From Candidatus Poribacteria bacterium (lineage in GTDB: Bacteria > Poribacteria > WGA-4E > UBA9662), in NCBI GenBank assembly GCA_002697225.1, contig NZUQ01000106.1, positions 10,501-15,975 of the forward strand: 5,475 nt of DNA, read 5' to 3'. Below, piece by piece: positions 1 through 5,475 of this stretch. The notes below the pieces were generated by a model that made no database searches, was not told the origin of the DNA, and saw only the letters and a program-made list of their open reading frames with translations. The translations under genes and the position numbers were made by a program. Numbering within the stretch: position 1 is the first letter of the stretch; each line of letters opens with the position of its first letter.

Positions 1-1385
1 AAAACCTCTGTTTTGGGATTAATTCCCAAAGTATGATAAACCGTGGCTAGAATATCTCTTGGATGTACAGGGTCTTCTAGCGGTGTGGAACCAGTCGCGT
101 CTGATTTTCCGTAGACTTGTCCTCCTTGGATCCCTGCACCAGCAATTAGTCCAGTATAACAATATGGCCAATGATCCCGCCCATCGGGAGAATTACTATT
201 ACCTGAGGTACTCACGCCTAATCGTGGGGACCTACCGAATTCACCGATAGCGAGGATAAGCGTCTCATCCAATAAACCGCGTTGATCTAAATCATCTAAC
301 AATGAAGAGACTGCGCTATCTAGTTTTGGGCAGTGTAAGTTTCTCAGCGGACCAAAATTGGCGGCATGAGTGTCCCATGCCGTTGTATTGGGATCCCCGT
401 TTGCTACTGATGGCCAATTCACTTGGACGAAACGCGTACCGGCTTCAATCAGTCGGCGAGCTAGCAATACACTTTGACCAAAAGTGTGACGACCATAGCG
501 GTCACGCATTGCATCCGTTTCTTGTGTTAAGTCGAATGCATTTCTGGCACGTTCAGAAAGTATTAGATCATAGGCTTTTTCGTAATATTCGTTTAAAGCA
601 TAAGAATCAGCTACCTTTTCAAGTTCTGGCATTGAAGCGTTGATTGTCTCAAGGAGGGTTGCCCGACGTTTCATTCGAGCGACAGGAATCTCTTCCCTGA
701 GACTAAATTCGTCCAGCTTTACTTCCTGATTTGGGTCCTGAAAGAAAAAGTATGGATCGTAAGCTCGTCCGAGAAAACCGCCTGTGCCACCTTTCCCGAT
801 AATGTTGCTTTCCTGTAGTGGTCGTGGTAGTTGAACACCGGCTAGCATCGGTACTTCGGGCGGGAGAAACTTGGCCACATGAGAAGCAACGTTGGGATGA
901 TCTTTGGGTGACGGTGGATCTAATTGACCAGAAGGTGCAACTTTATCGGGCGTAGATCCTGTTACCATTTGGTACATTGCAGCAGTGTGATTAAACAGAC
1001 CCACGGGTGTATAACTGACAGAACGAATTAAGGCCGCTTTATCCATTTGTTTGGCCAAACGCGGCATAGTTTCAGATAACCAGATACCGGGCACGTTTGT
1101 CTTAATTGGTTTGAACTCGCCACGTACATTTGAGGGTGCATCCGGCTTAGGATCCCAGATATCTATGTGGCTGGGACCGCCCTGTAAAAACATCAGAATC
1201 ACTGATTTTGCTTTACCAAAACCGCTTAGCGGTTGGGAGGGTGTAACAACTGTATTCGCTCTGGCTTGAAGCGCTAAAATTTGCGGTAGGCTCATGCCAA
1301 GCATTGCAGCGCCTCCAACCCTGAGAAATTCTCGCCTAGAAACCCCATCACACAATTGCGCTTGCTTACCGGGAATTGATAACAT
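1..1385 (-). CDS. DUF1501 family protein, Tat-exported, C-terminus cut by window edge
   Basis: The frame reads 461 codons from ATG at 1385 to the left edge with no stop, so the C-terminus is missing; from usual family length I expect only a few tens of residues are lost. The N-terminus has a twin-arginine signal, SRREFLRVGG at residues 16-25, followed by a hydrophobic stretch, which indicates folded export by Tat. Motifs typical of the family are visible: GGPSHIDIWDPKP (69-81), NHTAAMYQMVTG (132-143), WDTH (337-340), GEFGRSP (381-387) and GRDHWP (402-407). The Asp and His residues are probable metal ligands. DUF1501 belongs to the alkaline-phosphatase/sulfatase-like fold, but no substrate is established for this subgroup and I assign none. 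The start is well fixed: TAA lies in frame directly before the ATG and a good ribosome binding site precedes it. It is the last visible gene of the apparent operon, 53 bases after the DUF1549/DUF1553 gene, its usual planctomycete neighbour. Confidence 0.95.
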   Translation of the reverse strand, partial: MLSIPGKQAQLCDGVSRREFLRVGGAAMLGMSLPQILALQARANTVVTPSQPLSGFGKAKSVILMFLQGGPSHIDIWDPKPDAPSNVRGEFKPIKTNVPGIWLSETMPRLAKQMDKAALIRSVSYTPVGLFNHTAAMYQMVTGSTPDKVAPSGQLDPPSPKDHPNVASHVAKFLPPEVPMLAGVQLPRPLQESNIIGKGGTGGFLGRAYDPYFFFQDPNQEVKLDEFSLREEIPVARMKRRATLLETINASMPELEKVADSYALNEYYEKAYDLILSERARNAFDLTQETDAMRDRYGRHTFGQSVLLARRLIEAGTRFVQVNWPSVANGDPNTTAWDTHAANFGPLRNLHCPKLDSAVSSLLDDLDQRGLLDETLILAIGEFGRSPRLGVSTSGNSNSPDGRDHWPYCYTGLIAGAGIQGGQVYGKSDATGSTPLEDPVHPRDILATVYHTLGINPKTEV

Positions 1386-1393
1386 TTATTATT

Positions 1394-1409
1394 CTCCTTT
1401 TGGCTCCTT
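1394..1409 (-). promoter_or_regulatory. tandem ribosome binding sites of the DUF1501 gene
   Basis: On the minus strand two AAGGAG sequences stand close together, at 1409-1404 and 1399-1394. The nearer one is 8 bases before the ATG at 1385, an ideal distance. The farther one is too distant to place this start and may be chance or help load ribosomes. The site supports independent translation initiation on a shared transcript. Confidence 0.8.
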
Positions 1410-1438
1410 ATAGTGCTAGAATGTTTGAGTGAATTGCT

Positions 1439-3925
1439 TTATCGATTAAACAGGAATGAAGGGCTGTTTATCAATGCCCATAAAAGGTCCTGAGCACCTT
1501 CAGCTTGGGACTCTGTTTTGGAAATGTGATCAACTGCTTTGACCAATTCAGCCTCATTTGGCATGCGACAAAGTGTCGCTAAGTAGACTTCCTTAACCAA
1601 AATGCGGTTGTCAATCTTCTGCTTTGTCAGTTGGGCGATGCGGCCCTTTGGATCATTGATGGCACTTGCGATAGTTGGGCCATTAATCAAGTTGAGTGCA
1701 TGTGATAAACTGACCTGTGTTGTTCTTTCACATTCACAGGCTGATTCGCGTTCGGGCCGGCCAAAAAGCTTTAGAAAACCGCCATCATCCAGACTACTGT
1801 CGGGCAACTGAACCGCACGGAATCCTGTGGGAACACCTGAAAACTTTGGGTGGCTTCCCGTTGCAATAGAAACTGCATCCAGCATTTGTTCTGCAGTTAA
1901 TCTTCTGGGGATTGCGTGCGAAAAATTGATTTCGTCTTCTTGGTTCCAGCGATTTGTTTTAATACTTTGCTGGTATGTCCGAGATTTGGTGATTGTATGC
2001 ATCAAGTATCTCAGGTCAAAATCGTTTTCGATAAAATCTTTGGTTAGGGCATCAAGTAATTCCGCGTTGCTGGGCGGGTTGCTTGATCTGATATCATCAA
2101 CTGGCTCAACAATACCACGTCCCAAGAAGTAACTCCAGACGCGATTGACTAGGGATTTTGCGAACCAAGGATTATCCTTTGAAACTAACCAGTTGGTAAC
2201 AGCCTCGCGTGGATCAACTCCGATTTTTTCCGCTGATCCGAACGGCACATTAGCTGGTACAATTCCCCCAGTTTTTGGATGTTTTACACCACCGCTAACG
2301 CTATAATTGTTATAAACGACCTGTTCTCCTGGAAGTTGTCCTCTTTTGACGCTAACTTCGCTAAAGTAGGATCCGAGTTCATAGTACTGGTTTTGTGTCC
2401 ATTTTTCAAACGGATGATCGTGACATTTAACACAGGCAAATCGTATGCCCAAAAAGAGCTGCGTTGCGTTTTCAATTGCGACATCTGGTTGATAGATAGT
2501 TTTATCGGTCGTCACAAGGTGATAATTTGCTGCTGGATTCCGGTAGGTACTGCCGGAGGCCATTAGTAAGTCACGAACGAATTTATCATAAGGTTTATTT
2601 TTAGCTACAGAATCATGAATCCATTTTCGGAAAAGCCAAACACCCTTTTCTCCGAGGAATTTGCGATTACATTGCAGTAAGTCAGCCCATTTGTGTGTCC
2701 AGTGTTCAACATATTCAGGTTGACCTATTAGATGATCGATTAATCTTTCGCGTTTCTGTCTTGAATTCGCATGGTCATCCAAAAATGTTTGGACTTGGCT
2801 TGGTGTTGGAGGAACACCAGTTAGGTCAAGATACAAACGCCGAATAAATTCAGCATCAGTACAAAGATCCGACGGTAAAATACGAACACGCTTTAGTTTG
2901 TCATAAACCAATTCGTCAATGTAATTGTATTGAGGCGCCGCTGCCCACTTAAATCCGGATCTGTCACCAATAACAATTATTTCACTGGTACTGTATAGGC
3001 TCTCATATCGAACTAGGATGACCGCTTCTCCACGTCGCGCAGCAGTGACAAAACCAGAATCTGATGTTGTAGCCACATCTGCCAGACTACTGCTATATAT
3101 AGCGTCCCGTGTTACGTCCCGAGATGTGCCATCTGGGTAGTGAGCAATAACGATTAATTGCTGTGCCATGCCAGGTAAATGAATTTCTGTAGCATGTGGA
3201 ATAACCTCAAGGCGAGAAACTCGCTTGGTAGCATCCACATCGGATTTAACTCCTTCAACAATCCATTGGTGAAAAGTTTTGTAATGACGTGAATCGACTT
3301 CTAAGGCCTGACCTCCTCCGTGCGGAACTCCCTGTGTTGGTTTAAGAAGCATGAGGCTCTGTGCTGGTCTAGCTCGATTCAGGCGGCGTCCCGATAAATC
3401 TGTGATTAGCGTTTGATAATCAAGATCGAGATCGTATCCTCGTAAGGAAAGTTTGAATCCATTTTTACCCTTAGCCGCCCCGTGGCAGGTTCCCGCGTTA
3501 CAGCCAACTTTACTGATAGCTGGCATTATGTCACGGACAAAGCTAATCGGTTGCGTGTCAACATTCTTTACGTTTACCGACAAGTCAATGGAATGGCGAC
3601 GAAACGCAACTTTTATGGTCGTCCAACCGACTGCAACAGGGTAAACATAGCCGGCACTGTCAATCTTAACTTTGGTATCGTTGGTTGTAAAACTTGATTC
3701 TTTTGACAGATCAATCCAGTATCCGTCTGATGTCAATCCAGAAATTGTGATGCTACGAACATCGTGTTTCCCCTCAAGAACTAGTGCTTCAGGTGTGGAT
3801 TTTAACTTGGTAATTTTGGGGATCTTGATATTGGCTGCTAGTTGTGCAGAACTAGCATTAACATTGAAATATGGGTTGAGGATTAACATCAACAAAATCC
3901 CCAAAATCGATAGCGATACTTTCAC
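1439..3925 (-). CDS. secreted cytochrome c-like protein with Ig-like, DUF1549 (PSCyt2) and DUF1553 (PSD1) domains
   Basis: This is a complete 828-residue protein. A Sec signal peptide (residues 1 to about 24: Lys2, a long hydrophobic core, likely cleavage after VNA) sends it out of the cytoplasm. An Ig-like (Big_2-type) region covers about 35-120. A PSCyt1-like cytochrome region follows, with GCNAGTCHG at 141-149 (C142, C147, H148), an expanded CX4CH haem motif. A second Ig-like domain spans about 237-320, with PDGTSRDVT at 264-272. DUF1549 covers about 335-530 and carries a canonical haem site CVKCH at 498-502. DUF1553 covers about 570-828, with LVNRVWSYFLGRG at 592-604 and FGRPERESACECER at 721-734. 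It is therefore probably a two-haem extracytoplasmic protein, possibly an electron carrier or redox enzyme; its substrate is unknown. The GTG start is chosen because TGA lies in frame just upstream, a GAGGTG site precedes it and the signal peptide begins there. It sits between the WD40/cytochrome gene and the DUF1501 gene in the same direction. Confidence 0.95.
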   Translation of the reverse strand: MKVSLSILGILLMLILNPYFNVNASSAQLAANIKIPKITKLKSTPEALVLEGKHDVRSITISGLTSDGYWIDLSKESSFTTNDTKVKIDSAGYVYPVAVGWTTIKVAFRRHSIDLSVNVKNVDTQPISFVRDIMPAISKVGCNAGTCHGAAKGKNGFKLSLRGYDLDLDYQTLITDLSGRRLNRARPAQSLMLLKPTQGVPHGGGQALEVDSRHYKTFHQWIVEGVKSDVDATKRVSRLEVIPHATEIHLPGMAQQLIVIAHYPDGTSRDVTRDAIYSSSLADVATTSDSGFVTAARRGEAVILVRYESLYSTSEIIVIGDRSGFKWAAAPQYNYIDELVYDKLKRVRILPSDLCTDAEFIRRLYLDLTGVPPTPSQVQTFLDDHANSRQKRERLIDHLIGQPEYVEHWTHKWADLLQCNRKFLGEKGVWLFRKWIHDSVAKNKPYDKFVRDLLMASGSTYRNPAANYHLVTTDKTIYQPDVAIENATQLFLGIRFACVKCHDHPFEKWTQNQYYELGSYFSEVSVKRGQLPGEQVVYNNYSVSGGVKHPKTGGIVPANVPFGSAEKIGVDPREAVTNWLVSKDNPWFAKSLVNRVWSYFLGRGIVEPVDDIRSSNPPSNAELLDALTKDFIENDFDLRYLMHTITKSRTYQQSIKTNRWNQEDEINFSHAIPRRLTAEQMLDAVSIATGSHPKFSGVPTGFRAVQLPDSSLDDGGFLKLFGRPERESACECERTTQVSLSHALNLINGPTIASAINDPKGRIAQLTKQKIDNRILVKEVYLATLCRMPNEAELVKAVDHISKTESQAEGAQDLLWALINSPSFLFNR

Positions 3926-3930
3926 GGATT

Positions 3931-3936
3931 CACCTC
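3931..3936 (-). promoter_or_regulatory. ribosome binding site fixing the GTG start of the DUF1549/DUF1553 gene
   Basis: GAGGTG on the minus strand lies 5 bases before the GTG at 3925. Because an in-frame TGA occurs just upstream, no longer start is possible, and this site supports the non-ATG start over internal ATG codons that would shorten the signal peptide. Confidence 0.7.
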
Positions 3937-3975
3937 ACTTACAAAAACATACAATATGTCATTGGTAGTAAAAAA

Positions 3976-5475
3976 TCAGTTCTGGATTTCTGCATTGAAA
4001 CCAGTTGCCTTGACAGCGGCAAGTAATTCGTCAACTGTAACCCGATTTCCCTTTAATGTTAGAATGGCGTTATCGGGTAGAGAAACATTCACATTAGTTA
4101 CCCCTGATATCCTATTAAGCGCACCCTGCACTTTAGCAACACAAGCACCTCAGGTCATACCATTAACGACTAATTTGATTTCTGTTGTGGCTTCAACTAC
4201 ATTATCTTTTTCTTTAACCACTTCTACTTTTTCCGTTACCTTTATACCTGTCAACGCGGAATCAAGTGGCACCGGTATAAATTCTTCGATCAATTCTCCG
4301 GAATTTGGATTGAATATTCGGACTTGACCATCGAATCCGCCGATTGCGACCTGATCCTTGTTTGGATGAAAGGCAATAGTGAAAACGGCGGTCGAGTCAG
4401 CACCAAATGTTGCGATACGATTGCCGTCTGCTACTTTGTATATTCGAACCTCACCACCAACAGTACCTACGGCGATTTGTGATCCGTCCGGACTGAAGGC
4501 AACCGCATTAATCACATCTGATTGGCGTTCAAAGGCACGGATGAGGTTGAAGTCGGTATTACCGACATCACGCCGTTTTTGGCGAAAAATCTGGTAGAGT
4601 CGCGGAATTCTATCTTCACCTCCAGATAAAACCTGATCCAACTTTGGATGGCGTGCGATTTTATGGATTGGTCCCGACCCTTTGTTACTGGCATTGATGT
4701 CATCAACGAAAGATCCACTCTTAACCTCAGTGAGTTTCAACGCTGTGTCCCTGCCGCCGGTAACAAAATGACTGCCATCAGTAGTAAACACCGTGCCCAA
4801 AACCCAATCACTATGGTTATCAAAGCGTACCAGTTCTTTTTGATCTTTGACTGAAATTATACGTGCTGTTTCGTCAGTACAACCAAAGGCGAGAAAACTA
4901 TTGTCAGGCGATAATGATGCTCCGTAGATCGTGTCGAATGTTGATTTTAATGAATGAATCAACTTATTTGCACCAGTATCCCAGATTTGAACTTCACCAA
5001 ATCTGGCGGGTGTTCCTCCAACAACTACTAGCATATTACTGTTGGTAGCATAAATAATGGATTCGATTCGATCAGATTTTCCAAGCAACCGAGCTAACAG
5101 CTTGGATCCATCTGATTTGTGCAAGAGTACCTCACGGTAACCGGAGACCGCAAGAACGTTGCCATCGGGAGAATAAGCTAAGGAAGAAATCACCGGTGGA
5201 ATTGTGTATTGAGGTGGTTCCATGGTTGAATCAGAATCCACTTCTGGTGTGTCGTTGGTTGCCCCTTCAGCGATCCAGCGACGAAAAAGCGCAATCTCGA
5301 CTTGCGTCAGTGGATCACCGTCCATTGGCATAGAAGGCGGATCCCCGGAAATCAAGTCAAGGATTAGACTTTGATCGGGTTGTCCTGCTATAAAAGCCTT
5401 TCCTTCAGATCCTCCTTGCTGAAAATTTGCATAGGAAGTCAGAATCAAGTCTCCGCGAGCTTGACTGGGCTGGTG
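3976..5475 (-). CDS. putative selenoprotein: cytochrome c (PSCyt1-type) - WD40 propeller - HMA domain, TGA read as selenocysteine, 5' partial
   Basis: The reading frame enters from the right edge and gives 499 residues in the window if the TGA at 4150..4152 is read through. The first visible residues are HQPSQARGDLILTSY; the His fits the last residue of a CxxCH haem site whose cysteines lie beyond the edge. The rest of the PSCyt1-like domain ends near residue 72 (MPMDGDPLT, then FRRWIAEGA). Seven WD40-like blades follow at about 92-400, with repeated SPDG/SPDN and HPN/HPK turns, enough for a closed propeller. A charged linker (about 401-432) leads to an HMA domain at about 433-497: strand EIKLVVNGM, loop TUGAC, helix VAKVQGALNRISG, strands VTNVNVSLP and NAILTLKG, helix TVDELLAAVKATG, strand FNAEI. 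U is residue 442, where HMA proteins have the first metal-binding Cys. HMA domains bind Cu(I), Hg(II) or similar soft metals; the metal and role here are unknown. The apparent TTG start at 5448 is not real, since the frame is open upstream. Conventional calling would end the gene at 4150. The alternatives are a nonsense mutation or a sequence error; the downstream hairpin argues against both. Confidence 0.85.
4117..4133 (-). promoter_or_regulatory. predicted bacterial SECIS hairpin within the coding sequence
   Basis: In the minus-strand RNA, AAGUGCA (4133-4127) pairs with UGCGCUU (4123-4117) over seven consecutive base pairs, one of them U-G, leaving a GGG loop (4126-4124). The loop begins 23 bases after the TGA. 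Bacterial SECIS elements are hairpins just downstream of the UGA, with a stem of at least about four pairs and a guanine in the first loop positions, where SelB binds; this one fits. If the weak closing A-U pair opens, the loop is AGGGU closed by C-G, close to the AGGUCU loop closed by C-G in the E. coli fdhF element as I recall it. The hairpin codes for the first helix of the HMA domain. Confidence 0.75.
4150..4152 (-). other. in-frame TGA, predicted selenocysteine codon
   Basis: On the minus strand the codons around it read GGT ATG ACC TGA GGT GCT TGT, that is G-M-T-U-G-A-C. In the HMA family this loop is GMTCxxC, so TGA replaces precisely the first metal-binding Cys while the second Cys (TGT at 4141..4143) is kept. 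UxxC is a common selenoprotein arrangement derived from CxxC. The domain is uninterrupted on both sides, with strand 1 before the TGA and the rest of the fold after it. Decoding would need SelA, SelB, SelC and SelD, which would be encoded elsewhere in the genome. Confidence 0.85.

Noticed and set aside
302..643. Plus-strand open frames, here and elsewhere in the window.
   Set aside because: They lie opposite clearly conserved minus-strand genes and show no recognisable domains, so they are shadow frames.
4128..4148. An alternative hairpin nearer the TGA: GUGCUU pairing with AAGUGC around the loop GUGUUGCUA.
   Set aside because: Six pairs form, two of them G-U, and the loop begins with GU, but it starts only 7 bases after the TGA, closer than usual for a SECIS. 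It also uses the same AAGUGC strand as the better 7-bp hairpin, so the two exclude each other.
3976..4149. A separate small HMA gene starting after the TGA.
   Set aside because: Strand 1 and the GMT part of the metal loop lie before the TGA, so any start after it would give a broken domain.
4150..4152. The TGA as a genuine stop, a nonsense mutation or a sequencing error.
   Set aside because: The protein fold continues in frame across it, the codon sits exactly at a metal-binding Cys, and a SECIS-like hairpin follows. A sequencing error cannot be fully excluded from one sequence.
3976..4152. A general recoding of TGA as a sense codon such as Trp or Gly.
   Set aside because: Tryptophan is encoded by TGG throughout the genes here, the other two genes contain no internal TGA, and the aligned residue is Cys rather than Trp or Gly.
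4150..5448. A complete WD40 gene starting with TTG at 5448.
   Set aside because: The frame stays open to the window edge and the upstream residues HQPSQARGD continue a cytochrome domain, so the true start is outside the window.

Overview
The window suggests a planctomycete, or a close PVC-group relative, of moderate GC content (judged by eye). The reason is its three families: a C-type cytochrome domain of the planctomycete type fused to WD40 repeats, a DUF1549/DUF1553 (PSCyt2/PSD1) protein, and a DUF1501 protein. These typically sit together in planctomycete genomes. Species cannot be assigned from the sequence.

All genes lie on the minus strand, so the transcript runs from right to left. 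First is a WD40/cytochrome gene (3976..5475) whose 5' end is outside the window; the window opens at the His of its probable CxxCH haem motif. After 50 bases comes a complete secreted DUF1549/DUF1553 protein (1439..3925, GTG start). After another 53 bases comes a Tat-exported DUF1501 protein (1..1385, C-terminus cut by the left edge). Short gaps, good ribosome binding sites and no visible terminator or promoter between genes point to one operon. No intergenic stretch exceeds about 55 bases, and no RNA gene, repeat, mobile element or CRISPR array is visible.

The standout feature is in the first gene. Conventional calling stops at a TGA at 4150..4152, just after residues VVNGMT. The same frame continues for 57 more residues to a second TGA at 3976..3978. 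Together the two sides form one intact heavy-metal-associated (HMA) domain of the MerP/CopZ/Atx1 fold. The TGA sits exactly at the first Cys of the conserved GMTCxxC metal-binding loop, giving GMT-U-GAC. Downstream of the TGA lies a 7-bp hairpin with a GGG loop (4117..4133), at the spacing and with the loop guanines expected of a bacterial SECIS element. I therefore interpret the gene as a selenoprotein: cytochrome c, seven-bladed WD40 propeller and Sec-containing HMA domain in one chain. Automated annotation would truncate it and lose the HMA domain.

All three proteins appear to act outside the cytoplasm. The two haem proteins plausibly form a redox module, with the DUF1501 protein as an alkaline-phosphatase/sulfatase-fold partner. 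Their substrates are not known, and the role of the selenocysteine HMA domain in this setting is open.
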